The position numbers were made by a program, and so were the translations under genes. The notes under the pieces were generated by a model. The model saw nothing but the letters and a program-made list of their open reading frames with translations, searched no databases and was not told where the DNA came from. 64,000 nucleotides of DNA from the NCBI GenBank assembly GCA_019636345.1, contig JAHBXQ010000001.1, positions 934,150 through 998,149 on the forward strand, given 5' to 3'. Below are positions 40,378 to 49,794 of the stretch, piece by piece (positions within the stretch are counted from its first letter, which is position 1; each line of letters starts with the position of its first letter). Source of the stretch: Pirellulales bacterium. GTDB lineage: Bacteria > Planctomycetota > Planctomycetia > Pirellulales > Lacipirellulaceae.

Positions 40378-41397
40378 TCAATCGTATTTCGGCCGCGCGG
40401 CGCGAAGCTCCTCGACCGTCGGCGGCTTGAGCGGGTATCGCCATGCCTCCCGCCTCCCCTCGCCGACGAACCCCCGGTGAATCGGCTCATTCGGGGCGTC
40501 GTGCTCGCGACTCGAGCGGTACCGCGACTGTTCCATCAATTGCTCGGCGTACCCTTCGGCTTTCTTCTGATCGACTCGCGTAAACTTCAGCCGCGAGCGA
40601 CCGACGATGACGTCCTGACGGATGACGTCGCCCGACTGCGGCTCGACCCAGGCGATCGCCTGCAGGCGGGCCTCCTCGGGGATGCCGGGGCTCGCTTCGC
40701 CGCGATACTCGACGCGAAACACCCGTACGATTTCGTCGAGGTGGTTGACCGTTTCCTCGGAAACGACCTCGACCTCGATCGTCTCGACCGGCTCGCTGGG
40801 AGACCGGAACGGGTGGTAGAGATCCTCGTACCACTTGCGCCCGACGTACATGTAGGGCAAGTTCGCGTCAGGAAACAGCGCCTCGCTGAGGGCCGAGTTG
40901 TTCTCGATGGGGATGTTCGCCGGGTACTTGAGCTCGCCCGAACGAATGTTCAGAACCAAAAAGGCCCCGTCCATGCGTCCCGACATCACAAGCACGTCGG
41001 GAATGTCGTTGATTTTGATGTGGCTGTTGAACGAGGCGAAGTTGCCCAGCGAGTCGAATTCGAGCCGAGTGGCCGCGTCGAATCGCAGGTCGCCGATGTT
41101 GCCCACCACGGTCCGCATCCAAGCCGGCGCCAACTCGGCCAGCGGCAGGTCGTGCATGACGACCCGATTGCGAATCTCCGAGGTCCCTGCGGCCCCGGGT
41201 TTGCGAATGCTGCAAGCGAACCCGACCGGGCGGCCCCCCCATTCCACGTCCCAGCCCACCGGGATGCCCTGCTCAAAGCCCCGGGTCGCCGGCGGCGGGC
41301 CGCCGTAGTACGACGGCAGCACCTTGTCGACCACCAGCCACGACATGCTGCCGGCCCACAGGATGATCACCGCCGCGACAAAGATGCGATTGCCCAT
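40378..41397 (-). CDS. Membrane-anchored protein of unknown function, ABC-linked
   Basis: Protein of 339 residues with an uncleaved-looking N-terminal helix (MGNRIFVAAVIILWAGSMSWLVVDKVLP) and a periplasmic remainder that is beta-rich, with repeated pairs such as GFEQGIPVGWDVEWGGRPVGFACSI and DLRFDAATRLEFDSLGNFASF. It resembles proteins that carry a lipid- or sugar-derivative binding fold, but I do not recognise the family. ATG at 41397 has GGAAGGAG upstream. It is 92 bp before the ATPase gene on the same strand, so it may be the extracytoplasmic part of that export system. Confidence 0.75.
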   Translation of the reverse strand: MGNRIFVAAVIILWAGSMSWLVVDKVLPSYYGGPPPATRGFEQGIPVGWDVEWGGRPVGFACSIRKPGAAGTSEIRNRVVMHDLPLAELAPAWMRTVVGNIGDLRFDAATRLEFDSLGNFASFNSHIKINDIPDVLVMSGRMDGAFLVLNIRSGELKYPANIPIENNSALSEALFPDANLPYMYVGRKWYEDLYHPFRSPSEPVETIEVEVVSEETVNHLDEIVRVFRVEYRGEASPGIPEEARLQAIAWVEPQSGDVIRQDVIVGRSRLKFTRVDQKKAEGYAEQLMEQSRYRSSREHDAPNEPIHRGFVGEGRREAWRYPLKPPTVEELRAARPKYD

Positions 41398-41857
41398 CCG
41401 CGTGACTCCTTCCCTCGCCCCCCTTGAGCTGGTCGGAGCGTCCCCCCGCCCTTCGCGACGCTCGGCGTGCGGCTCGCGCAAGCCGTGCGCCGAGCCCCCA
41501 ATCGCCTAACCCAGTTTAGGTGAGAAAGTTGCGATCGGCGACTGTTTTTCGCGGCAGAATCTCTCGCGCTTGCGGAGCCGCCCCGCGGAAAGCCGCGATT
41601 TTTGCCGCCCGCCGGCGGAAATGTCGAACCAGATTGGTGGTTTGCGGGTCCTCGAAACGACGGCCCTTCGACAATCCTCCGGGCAAATCGTCCGGGTCGG
41701 TCAAATTCCGTAACGTCTTAAAAGACAAAGGGTTGCAAACTGCCCATCAAGCCCCGATCGCAAGAAATTGTTTGTCAAATCGAGCCCGGCTGGCTACCCT
41801 GTTGGTTCAAGCGGCGGAAATTCGGATTCCAAACGGGGCAAGGCTAGGAGGTCGTTC
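41398..41857. other. Divergent intergenic region upstream of the zinc-ribbon gene
   Basis: Stretch of 460 bp between divergent genes with no coding sequence of convincing composition. The plus-strand promoter candidate is listed separately. AT-richer patches at 41700-41800 fit a regulatory region. Confidence 0.5.
41772..41800 (+). promoter_or_regulatory. Candidate sigma70-type promoter for the zinc-ribbon gene
   Basis: TTGTCA (41772-41777) and TACCCT (41795-41800) are 17 bp apart, good spacing for sigma70 with one weak -10 position. A start site about 41807 would leave a leader of about 50 nt before the ATG at 41858. Confidence 0.45.
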
Positions 41858-42103
41858 ATGTCGCACTCGACGTACTATGCCCAAGAATGCCCAACCTGCG
41901 GGCGAAAACTGCAAGTCCGCGTGAAATACCTCGGCAAGCAGGTCGTCTGCCAACACTGTAACGCCACGTTCACCGCGTGCGATCCGTCCTCGGCGCTCGA
42001 GCCGATGGAGTCGGGCTCGTCGCTGTTGGACCGGGCCGAGCAACTTATCGAAGCCGCCACGCGCAGCGGCATTGGCCTCGGCCAAATCGGCTCGCGGTAC
42101 TAG
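41858..42103 (+). CDS. Small zinc-ribbon protein
   Basis: Microprotein of 81 residues. Two CxxC pairs, CPTC (residues 11-14) and CQHC (31-34), form a zinc ribbon separated by KYLGKQVV, followed by a helical tail with LLDRAEQLIEAATRSG. A strong AGGAGG site lies eight bases before the ATG. Such planctomycete microproteins are common and of unknown function; protein or nucleic acid binding is the usual guess for this fold. Convergent with aroA. Confidence 0.85.
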   Translation: MSHSTYYAQECPTCGRKLQVRVKYLGKQVVCQHCNATFTACDPSSALEPMESGSSLLDRAEQLIEAATRSGIGLGQIGSRY

Positions 42104-42162
42104 CCGCCGAGTCGCCCCCTGGCGTTTCAAGCGATCCCACTATGCCTGCGGCTTAGCGCGGG

Positions 42163-43482
42163 TCACAAGCGGGATTCCCGAAACTCGCTCCCCGTCGCCT
42201 TCGCGAAATCCGCGAAAAATTCCGGGTAGGTCTTCGCCGTGCAACCGGGGTCGTTGATGACGACTCCGGGCACGCGCAGGCCCGCCGCCGCGAAGCTCAT
42301 CGCCATCCGGTGGTCGTTGTACGTGGCGATCGTCGCCCCGTGCAGCGGCCGCGGACGGACGACCAGCCCGTCGGCCGATTCGTCGACCGCGGCCCCCAGC
42401 TTCCGCAGTTCGCACGCCACGGCGGCGATGCGGTCGGTTTCCTTGTGGCGAATGTGGCCGACGTTGCGGATCGTCGTCGGCCCCTCGGCAAACGCCGCGA
42501 TGACCGCCAGCGTTTGCACCGTGTCGCTGATCGCGTTCATGTCGACGTCGATGCCGCGGAGGACTGCGTCCGGCGCGCGCGTCACGGCGATCGAGTCCGC
42601 GCGGTACTCGACGCGGCAGCCCATCTGTTCCAGGCAGTCGCACAGGGCCACGTCTCCCTGCAGGCTGTCGCGCGACAGCCCCTCGACGACGACCGTCCCC
42701 CCCGCCGCGGCCGCGGCGGCGAAGTAGTAACTCGCCGCCGACGCGTCCGGTTCGATCGCGTACTCGCAGGCCGCGTACTTCTGCGGGGCCGGAACATCAA
42801 TCGCGGCAAAGTCGCCGGTCGCCGCGGCGCGCACGCCGAACGACTCCATCACCCGCAGCGTCATCGCGACATACGGCTTGCTGACCAGTTCGCCCGCCAC
42901 TTCGATCCGCACCGGCGCGTCGGCCACCGGCGCCGCCATCAGCAGCCCGCTGAGAAACTGGCTCGAAATCGCGCCCCGAATCCGCGCCGTCCCGCCGCGC
43001 AGTCCTGCGGCAAGGACCGTCACGGGCGGACATCCGCCGGGGCCGCGGCAAACGATCTTCGCCCCGAGCTGTTCCAGCGCGTCGACCAAGTCGCCGATGG
43101 GTCGCTCGCGCATCCGCGCGATTCCGTCGAGATGGAACTCGCCCCCAGCGGCAGTTGCGACCACGGCGGCGAGAAACCTCATCGTCGTGCCGCTATTGGC
43201 GACGTTCAGAAAGGCCTGCGTGCCGCCCGGCGGAGGCCCCCCCCAGCCGGGGACGACAAGTCGTCGCCCGGCCTCGTCGACCTTGATCGCGCACCCCAAC
43301 TGCCGCAAGGCCGCGATCATCACCCGCGTGTCTTCGCTGTCAAGCGCCCCGACGAGCGTGCTAGTCCCCGCGGCCAGCGCCGCGCACGGCAGCGCCCGGT
43401 TGGTGATGCTCTTCGACCCCGGCGGGCGAACGCGGGCGTCCAGCGGTCCGGCGACAGGCGTGATTTCGATCGCAGCGAACAT
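42163..43482 (-). CDS. aroA: 3-phosphoshikimate 1-carboxyvinyltransferase (EPSP synthase)
   Basis: Sixth step of the shikimate pathway, joining shikimate-3-phosphate and PEP. The protein is 439 residues. Motifs are PPGSKSITNRAL near the start, LNVANSGTTMRFLAAV, GGTARIRGAISSQFLSGLLMAAP, HIRHKETDRIAAVACELRKLG and TYNDHRMAMSFAAAGL, the last with the conserved DHRMAM of the active site. All key residues visible in class I/II enzymes are kept. ATG at 43482 was chosen; upstream in-frame codons run into the palindromic element region. Confidence 0.97.
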   Translation of the reverse strand: MFAAIEITPVAGPLDARVRPPGSKSITNRALPCAALAAGTSTLVGALDSEDTRVMIAALRQLGCAIKVDEAGRRLVVPGWGGPPPGGTQAFLNVANSGTTMRFLAAVVATAAGGEFHLDGIARMRERPIGDLVDALEQLGAKIVCRGPGGCPPVTVLAAGLRGGTARIRGAISSQFLSGLLMAAPVADAPVRIEVAGELVSKPYVAMTLRVMESFGVRAAATGDFAAIDVPAPQKYAACEYAIEPDASAASYYFAAAAAAGGTVVVEGLSRDSLQGDVALCDCLEQMGCRVEYRADSIAVTRAPDAVLRGIDVDMNAISDTVQTLAVIAAFAEGPTTIRNVGHIRHKETDRIAAVACELRKLGAAVDESADGLVVRPRPLHGATIATYNDHRMAMSFAAAGLRVPGVVINDPGCTAKTYPEFFADFAKATGSEFRESRL

Positions 43483-43852
43483 GGTCGGCGAAGCGGCGTA
43501 CGGAGGGAGCGGATCCCCGCGGCAAACGCGGAACCGACCAGTGTAACTGCTGACGGCGAGAGTTCGAGGGCGCCCGGCGCCGTGTCGTGACCCCACTGGC
43601 GCCCTTGCAAGGGCGCCTGGGGTCGAACGAAGTGAGCCCCCAGCGGATTTCCTGGGGGCTCCGCTGCGCTGCGACCCCAGGCGCCCATCAATTTGGCAAT
43701 GGCATCATGACCCGGCGCCGCCGCCGATCGCGCCTCGAAATGCGCGGGCCTGCGCCATCGGTCGCAAGACCGCGGCAGGCTATCATGGGGCGCTCGCCTG
43801 CCGCGGCGAGTCCGCGTCTCGGTCCCCTTGCTCGTTTTGCGCCGTTCTTGCC
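43483..43852. other. Intergenic region upstream of the oxidoreductase gene
   Basis: Stretch of 370 bp between divergent genes. It contains the second palindromic element (listed separately) flanked by the 10-bp direct repeat CCCGGCGCCG (43573-43582 and 43711-43720). Confidence 0.5.
43583..43710. repeat. Palindromic intergenic element, copy 2 (core inverted)
   Basis: Element of 128 bp related to that at 37485-37607. The same CTGGGGTCG and CGACCCCAG arms appear, but the central block (AACGAAGTGAGCCCCCAG through CTGGGGGCTCCGCTGCGCTG) runs in the opposite direction. Identical 10-bp flanks CCCGGCGCCG on either side could be a target-site duplication, or a chance match in GC-rich DNA. Confidence 0.7.
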
Positions 43853-46057
43853 ATGCGAAAAGTCAACTCTGGCGGCGGGTGGCCCGCCCTGCTCTACACG
43901 CTTCGAAAAGGGCGCGAGGCGGGCGGCGTGTGGAAGCTGTGGAAGGCGATGCGCACCAAGAACGCCTGCAAGACCTGCGCCCTGGGCATGGGAGGCCAGC
44001 GCGGCGGCATGGTCAACGAGGCGGGCCACTTCCCCGAGGTCTGCAAAAAGTCGCTCCAAGCCATGGTCGCCGACATGCAGGGCGCCATCCCCCCCGAGTT
44101 CTGGGGACGCTACGGCGCGGCCGACCTGCAGCGACTCTCCCCCCGCGAACTCGAATCCTCCGGCCGCCTCGCCCAGCCCCTCCTCTACACCCCCGACCTG
44201 CGCCGCTATCAACCGATCGGCTGGGACGAGGCGCTCGCGCGGATCGTCGCGAAGCTCGCCGAGCTCGCGCCCGAGCAAACCTTCTGGTACTTCAGCGGCC
44301 GCAGCAGCAACGAAGCCGGGTTCCTGCTCCAGGTGTTCGCCCGGCTGTACGGCACGAACAACGTCAACAACTGCAGCTACTACTGCCATCAGGCCAGCGG
44401 CGTGGGGTTGGCCAGCGTCACCGGCAGCGGCACGGCCACGATCACGCTCGAAGATCTCGACCAAGCCGACCTCGTGTTCGTCATCGGCGGCAACCCGGCC
44501 AGCAACCACCCGCGGCTGATGACGACGCTCAAGAACCTCCGTCGCCGCGGCGGCGAGGTCGTGGTCGTCAACCCCGTGCGCGAAACGGGCTTGGTCCGGT
44601 TTAGCGTCCCCAGCGACTGGCGCAGCCTGCTGTGGGGAACCAAGATCGCCACGCAGTACGTCCAGCCCCACATCGGCGGCGACCTGGCGCTGCTCACCGG
44701 CGTTGCCAAGCGCATCGTCGAGATCGGCGCCCACGACGAGAACTTTCTCGCCGCGTCCTGCAACGGCTGGCCCGAGCTCCAGGCGACTCTCGCCGCCGCG
44801 TCGTGGGACGAGATCGTCGCGATCAGCGGCGTCCCCCGCGAGCAAATCGACGCGCTCGCCGCCGCCTATGCCCGCTGCCGCTCGGCCGTGTTCAGTTGGA
44901 CGATGGGAATCACCCATCACGCCCACGGCGTCGAAAACGTGCAGGCGATCTGCAATCTGGCCCTGCTCCGCGGCATGGTCGGCAAACCGGGCGCCGGGCT
45001 CATGCCCATCCGCGGCCATTCGAACGTCCAGGGCATCGGCTCGGTCGGCGTCACGCCGCAGCTCAAGGACGCCGTGCTCGAGCGGCTCCAGGCCCGCTAC
45101 GGCGTCACGCTGCCGACCGCCCCGGGACGCGACACCATGGCCTGCATCGAGGGCGCCGCCGACGGCTCGCTCAAGTTCGGCTTCTGTCTCGGCGGCAACC
45201 TCTACGGCTCGAACCCCGACGCCGCGTTCGCCAAACGAGCCCTCGAGCGGCTCGACATGCTCGTCTCTCTCAGCACGACCCTCAACACGGGGCACGCCCA
45301 CGCACTGGCCCGCGAAACGATCGTCTTGCCGGTCCTCGCCCGGGACGAGGAGCCGCAGCCGACCACGCAAGAGTCGATGTTCAACTTCGTCCGCCTCAGC
45401 GACGGCGGTCCCCGCCGGCACGCGGGGCCGCGCAGCGAAGTGGCCGTCGTCGCCGCGCTTGCCCAGCGCGTCGCCGCCGCCCGCCCGACCCCCGAACTGC
45501 AAGCCGTCGACTGGCGCGCCATGCGCGACACGGCCAGCATCCGCACGGCGATCGCGGCGATCATTCCGGGGTTCGAACAAATCGCCGCGATCGACCGCAC
45601 GAAACAAGAGTTCCAGATCGAAGGCCGCACGTTCCACGAACCGCGGTTCCCCACGCCCGACGGCCGGGCCAACCTGCACGTCCACAAGCTCCCCCCCCTG
45701 GCCGGCGCCGGCCAGGGCGAGCTGCGGCTGATGACGATCCGCAGCGAAGGCCAGTTCAACACGGTCGTCTACGAGGACTACGACCTCTACCGCGGCGTCG
45801 ACCGCCGCGACGTCATCCTGATCCACCCCGACGACCTCGCGCGGCTCGGCCTCGCCGGCGCTGCGACCGTCGCCGTCCACGGCCCGGCCGGCAGCATGCC
45901 GGGGATGTGCGTCGTCCCCTACCCCGACATCCGCCCGGGCAACGCGGCCATGTACTACCCCGAGGCCAACGTCCTGGTCAGCCGTCGCGTCGACCCCCAA
46001 AGCAAAACCCCGGCGTTCAAATGCGTCGTGGTCCGCGTGGAACGGGAACCGACGTAG
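43853..46057 (+). CDS. FdhF/YdeP-type molybdopterin oxidoreductase
   Basis: Protein of 734 residues of the TIGR01701/YdeP family, related to formate dehydrogenase alpha subunits. The molybdenum-ligand Cys is Cys178 in NNCSYYCHQASG, followed by His179 as in formate dehydrogenases. Molybdopterin-binding segments include FVIGGNPASNHPRL, VVVVNPVRETG and NVQGIGSVG. Near the N-terminus the cluster motif is incomplete: Cys39, Cys42 and Cys64 are present, but the third Cys of the usual four is missing. No small or membrane subunit gene is nearby. Substrate unknown. The last 40 codons are duplicated at 49867-49990. Confidence 0.9.
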   Translation: MRKVNSGGGWPALLYTLRKGREAGGVWKLWKAMRTKNACKTCALGMGGQRGGMVNEAGHFPEVCKKSLQAMVADMQGAIPPEFWGRYGAADLQRLSPRELESSGRLAQPLLYTPDLRRYQPIGWDEALARIVAKLAELAPEQTFWYFSGRSSNEAGFLLQVFARLYGTNNVNNCSYYCHQASGVGLASVTGSGTATITLEDLDQADLVFVIGGNPASNHPRLMTTLKNLRRRGGEVVVVNPVRETGLVRFSVPSDWRSLLWGTKIATQYVQPHIGGDLALLTGVAKRIVEIGAHDENFLAASCNGWPELQATLAAASWDEIVAISGVPREQIDALAAAYARCRSAVFSWTMGITHHAHGVENVQAICNLALLRGMVGKPGAGLMPIRGHSNVQGIGSVGVTPQLKDAVLERLQARYGVTLPTAPGRDTMACIEGAADGSLKFGFCLGGNLYGSNPDAAFAKRALERLDMLVSLSTTLNTGHAHALARETIVLPVLARDEEPQPTTQESMFNFVRLSDGGPRRHAGPRSEVAVVAALAQRVAAARPTPELQAVDWRAMRDTASIRTAIAAIIPGFEQIAAIDRTKQEFQIEGRTFHEPRFPTPDGRANLHVHKLPPLAGAGQGELRLMTIRSEGQFNTVVYEDYDLYRGVDRRDVILIHPDDLARLGLAGAATVAVHGPAGSMPGMCVVPYPDIRPGNAAMYYPEANVLVSRRVDPQSKTPAFKCVVVRVEREPT

Positions 46058-46231
46058 CGGACGTTCTCCGACAAACGGGGGCGACCTGCGTCCTGCCCCT
46101 CCGTAACGTCGACAACCGGCCGCTCGCGAATCCCCGACTTCTGCGGTAAGCTCCCTCTGCTGCCCGCAATCAATGGGAATGAACCCTTCGCTTCAATCCC
46201 TCAAAATCACCAGTCCTGGCAAGGCCTCGTC

Positions 46232-48418
46232 ATGCAAAGCGCCCCTGCCAATACGACATCCCGTCGCATTCAAGGCATCGGGCGTCGGAAATTCGCTCGA
46301 TGCCTGGCCTTCGCCGTCATAGCAATGATGGTGCGCGCGGCGATTGTCGTCACGCAAGCCGAATGCGGTTGGAGCGTCGTATCAGATCAGTGGCGCAACG
46401 CCTTGTTTGCCTGGACGGGATTGACGGCGACGCCAGTCACTGGGCGTGAGCCGAGCGAGCAAGCTCGCTATTGGATGTCTGAGGCCGAGCGCATTGTCCA
46501 GCACAATCCTGACTCGGCTCCCCTCAACATGGGGGCGGCATGGATGCTCGATTCTCCTAGCCCCCAGTTCATGGGCGATCATGTGCGCCTCGCTGATTTT
46601 GGCGCAGATTATGGCGCCACGAACATTGGCGCAGCAATGCCGCAGTTCGGCGTGACTCTGGAGTTCCAGGCGATCTCGCAACAGAACGCTCAATTTCGCA
46701 GCGCGACGCGAAGCAAGTGCTTGGAACTCGCAGCGACGGCAACCCAACTCGGCTCCCACGACCCTCAGTGGCGGCGCATGCGCGCCATGCTCCTTTTCGA
46801 GGGGATGGACGACCTGCAAAGTGGAGGGCGTTTTGAACCGCGCACGACGAACTGGCTCGCCGTGCTCGACGACTGCGCTGCCCATGACGGCGAGAACGCC
46901 CTGTATGACTATCTGGCCGCGCTGGTCCTCTGGGAAGAATCCGCCAAGTATGACTGGACCTCGTCGGGCGGCGACGAGCGGTTGGTTCTCACGGTCGACG
47001 ACGAACACAAGTTTGCTCTCGGAGCGGACCGGTTTCTAAGCGCCCAGAATCGCGAGTTTCTTGCGGTTGGCGAACAGGGGTATCCCGCCGTTGCGGAATT
47101 CCTCCGCCATAGCGACATCGACAAGATCGATCAGAGCAACGCTGCGGCGGGGCGGCTCATCGCCTTCCGGCAGTCCGCGTTGTTCCTCAATCTGTGGCGC
47201 TGGCAACAAGCCCGAGCAGACGGCGCATCGCAAGTCGGCGATTCGGCGCTGGCGCTCGCGATTCACTTGCAGTGTCTTCGCTTGTTCGATCAGGCGATAG
47301 CGCCCCCGGAAACGTCCGCCCTGAATGTCCTGGCGACGTTTTCCGACCTTCGATCGGCCAGCGTGAATGCCGTTGAACAAATTGCGTCTGCCGACCGACG
47401 TGCGATCCCGCTCGCCGAGCTCGAGCAAGTCCGCGAGCGAGACAGGTCGCTCCAGATCGAGGCGGCGGCGCTGCGTGCCGCACTGCGCGAATTGGATCAC
47501 AAGAATCAAGCGGCGCCCGACAATCGACTGCTCTTGCTGCTGTCGATCGGTTGCCAGGCAACGATCGCTTTGTCGGCGATGCTGCTGCTAGCCGGAGCGC
47601 TTCTGCTGGCAATTGCAGCTCGCATTGCTCGGAACGGAGAGCCTGCGGAAAGACTTGGCGCAATTCGTCGCACCGCCGCGTGGCTGGCAGGCTGCGGCGG
47701 CTCGTTTGTCGTGCTAGGCATGGCCCCGGCGGAATTCATCAGCCGCGACATGCAGTCGCGAGCCGTCGTCGCGGGACTCGGGGTCATCGCTCTTGCCGTT
47801 CTTGGAGCGGCGGCTTGGTTCGCGGCAATTCTCTTGCGTCGACGTCAATTGCGTTGGTGGGGGGCCGCGCTGTTGACGACAACGGTCGGCGTTGTCGTCC
47901 TCGTCCCTCTTTGGCCGCTTGTCGAAGGGACGGGGGCAGGAGCAGCAGACGGTTCCCCTGTACTGCGGCTGCCTGCCAAGAGTCTTAACGGCGTGGATGC
48001 CGAGGCACTGCGTTTAGCAATGAATCTGAACGCCGGCTCCTGGTCGTGGGCCGCCGTTCAATGGTTCGCATACCGCGGGCCCTACGTCGGCGTCTTGCTG
48101 TCGCTTGTCGTGAGCGGGGCATGGATGATCTGGTTGACGGCCCGGCGTCATGGCGAAACCTCGTGGACGGATGGGTTCCGCAGCGCGCGGCCTCGCTGGG
48201 GAGCGCTTTCCCGCGCGCTGGGGAAATCGTGCCTCGACGCAGCAGCGTGGGTGTTTCTGATCTATTTGTGCATCGCGCCGCAGTATGTCAGCGAGGCGGA
48301 AACGCACTACCAGCGCACCATGAGCTTCTGCCGCGACCCTCACGCCCGGTGGACGCAAATCCGTGAGCTCAGCGAACAAATCCGCAACGAGGATTCGGCG
48401 ATCCGTTCAGTGCCGTAG
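46232..48418 (+). CDS. Orphan polytopic membrane protein
   Basis: Protein of 728 residues without a recognised domain. It has an N-terminal helix (about 24-44), a soluble helical part (about 50-420) with SEAERIVQHNPDSAPLNMGAAWML (a TPR-like look), then about six more membrane helices (for example residues 428-455, 485-500, 510-535 and 548-570) and a charged C-terminus. The final codons and the stop lie in a small repeat (AGTGCCGTAGGTCGGAT, 48409-48425) also found near 55.8 kb, so the gene may have been truncated or altered by that repeat. Composition is a little less GC-rich than the left half of the window. Confidence 0.72.
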   Translation: MQSAPANTTSRRIQGIGRRKFARCLAFAVIAMMVRAAIVVTQAECGWSVVSDQWRNALFAWTGLTATPVTGREPSEQARYWMSEAERIVQHNPDSAPLNMGAAWMLDSPSPQFMGDHVRLADFGADYGATNIGAAMPQFGVTLEFQAISQQNAQFRSATRSKCLELAATATQLGSHDPQWRRMRAMLLFEGMDDLQSGGRFEPRTTNWLAVLDDCAAHDGENALYDYLAALVLWEESAKYDWTSSGGDERLVLTVDDEHKFALGADRFLSAQNREFLAVGEQGYPAVAEFLRHSDIDKIDQSNAAAGRLIAFRQSALFLNLWRWQQARADGASQVGDSALALAIHLQCLRLFDQAIAPPETSALNVLATFSDLRSASVNAVEQIASADRRAIPLAELEQVRERDRSLQIEAAALRAALRELDHKNQAAPDNRLLLLLSIGCQATIALSAMLLLAGALLLAIAARIARNGEPAERLGAIRRTAAWLAGCGGSFVVLGMAPAEFISRDMQSRAVVAGLGVIALAVLGAAAWFAAILLRRRQLRWWGAALLTTTVGVVVLVPLWPLVEGTGAGAADGSPVLRLPAKSLNGVDAEALRLAMNLNAGSWSWAAVQWFAYRGPYVGVLLSLVVSGAWMIWLTARRHGETSWTDGFRSARPRWGALSRALGKSCLDAAAWVFLIYLCIAPQYVSEAETHYQRTMSFCRDPHARWTQIRELSEQIRNEDSAIRSVP

Positions 48419-48726
48419 GTCGGATTGCCGATCCGCCGTCAATTCGACGACTACGAATTGATCGCGCGGCGCTCATTCCGTCGAAGCCGTGGCGGCGAGA
48501 AGCTGGACAACGGCGTCAAGTTCGGTAGATTCGATCTGGCGGGACATGCGTAAGTTCTGTTCATGGCTTCGAGAACAACGACGAGGAAGCCGTACTGGCC
48601 CGCCCTTTCAAGCCGCTCGCGTCCCTTTTGCAGAACAAAATGACGCACTAACGTGCGGGCACAATTAGCGTCTGCGACTTGTGTAAGTTCTGTTGTTGTT
48701 CCACTTTTGATGGGAGGTCTTGTCTA
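48419..48726. other. Intergenic region upstream of PEP-CTERM gene
   Basis: Stretch of 308 bp. The start is the remainder of the small repeat noted at 48409. GTAAGTTCTGTT occurs twice, at about 48550 and 48684. No promoter pair or small gene could be supported; a minus-strand frame here has poor composition. Confidence 0.4.
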
Positions 48727-49692
48727 ATGTCCAGACTACATTTTTCCAAAGGGCTGCGCTCGTTGAGCTTGGCCGTGGCCGCGCTCTTGGGCGTCGCGCA
48801 GTATGCCGCGACTGCCAATGCAGCGCTGTTTGTTTACGATCCGTTTGCGACCGATGGTGGTCCAGCCGATTATTTAGCGGGCGATGATAACACCGGCGTC
48901 AATGTGCTTGGCGGCCAGAACCCTGCCACGGGACCAACGGCGTTCTATGCCGGTGGCTGGATTCAATCGGGCGGCGATTCCCAAGCAGTGAACGGCAATA
49001 CGCTAGAATACCCGTTCTTTCCTCGTGGCGGCAGCGCTGTGACGGACTCAGTTCAGTTCAGCTGCTGTTCGTTTGGTCGTAGCGGCCGTGAAATCGCAGG
49101 CGGCCTGGGTGGCGGTCGCGATCCGCAGACCATTTACCAAAGCTTTCTCGTTGACTTCGGCAATCAAGGCGCCGACGACCCCGCTAACTTCGGCAAGCGC
49201 GGCGTGGAATGGTGGAACGGCGGATTGGGCGACACGTTCCTGGCCGTCGATCTGTTTGTGAACTCTTTCGCCGGCGTTAACAATTTGAGGTTGGCGGTAA
49301 CGACTCCCAGTGGTTCCAATTTTGCTGAACTCGACGGGGGCGCTCACACCTTGGCCAGTCTGGCAGGCGTTCACTTGATCGTGATGAAGTTCGAGTTCGA
49401 TCCGGCCCTGCCGGACGTGGTTTCAGTGTTTCTCGATCCCACCAGCTCGGTTGAGGGTGATTGGACCCCTGCCGCCGTGGTCAGCGCTCCGAACTCCGAT
49501 CTGTTCATCACGCACCATGGCGGTCTCGCCAACTTCACATTCTCGGGCGGCGGACACGTACCCGGCCGCTTCGATGAATTGCGTTGGGGCGAGACCTTTG
49601 CCGACGTGACCCCGTTTGTTCCCGAGCCCGCCGGGCTGACCCTCTTGGGCCTCAGCATGGGGAGCTTGCTCATCGGCCGTCGCCGCAAGTAA
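48727..49692 (+). CDS. PEP-CTERM sorting domain protein
   Basis: Exported protein of 321 residues with a signal peptide (about residues 10-34, LRSLSLAVAALLGVAQYAATANA) and a C-terminal PEP-CTERM signal (FVPEPAGLTLLGLSMGSLLIGRRRK: PEP, hydrophobic helix, basic tail), so it should be processed by an exosortase and retained at the cell surface or matrix. The middle is Gly/Asn/Ser-rich with beta character. An ATG at 48727 follows GGGAGG. A strong hairpin follows the stop codon. Such proteins are numerous in Planctomycetota; specific function unknown. Confidence 0.9.
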   Translation: MSRLHFSKGLRSLSLAVAALLGVAQYAATANAALFVYDPFATDGGPADYLAGDDNTGVNVLGGQNPATGPTAFYAGGWIQSGGDSQAVNGNTLEYPFFPRGGSAVTDSVQFSCCSFGRSGREIAGGLGGGRDPQTIYQSFLVDFGNQGADDPANFGKRGVEWWNGGLGDTFLAVDLFVNSFAGVNNLRLAVTTPSGSNFAELDGGAHTLASLAGVHLIVMKFEFDPALPDVVSVFLDPTSSVEGDWTPAAVVSAPNSDLFITHHGGLANFTFSGGGHVPGRFDELRWGETFADVTPFVPEPAGLTLLGLSMGSLLIGRRRK

Positions 49693-49708
49693 GTTCTTGT
49701 CATTAGCC

Positions 49709-49747
49709 CAGGCCCTCTCACAGCGTTCCCTGCTGTGAGAGGGCCTG
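49709..49747 (+). terminator. Strong hairpin after the PEP-CTERM gene
   Basis: CAGGCCCTCTCACAG (49709-49723) pairs perfectly with CTGTGAGAGGGCCTG (49733-49747) across a 9-nt loop, 17 bp after the stop codon. There is no T-run, so it may be a stem-type terminator or mRNA stabiliser. Confidence 0.6.
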
Positions 49748-49794
49748 GCTCTTAGGAAGTCGCTCGGCGCAGCGGCGCTGAGTCCCCGGACTGG

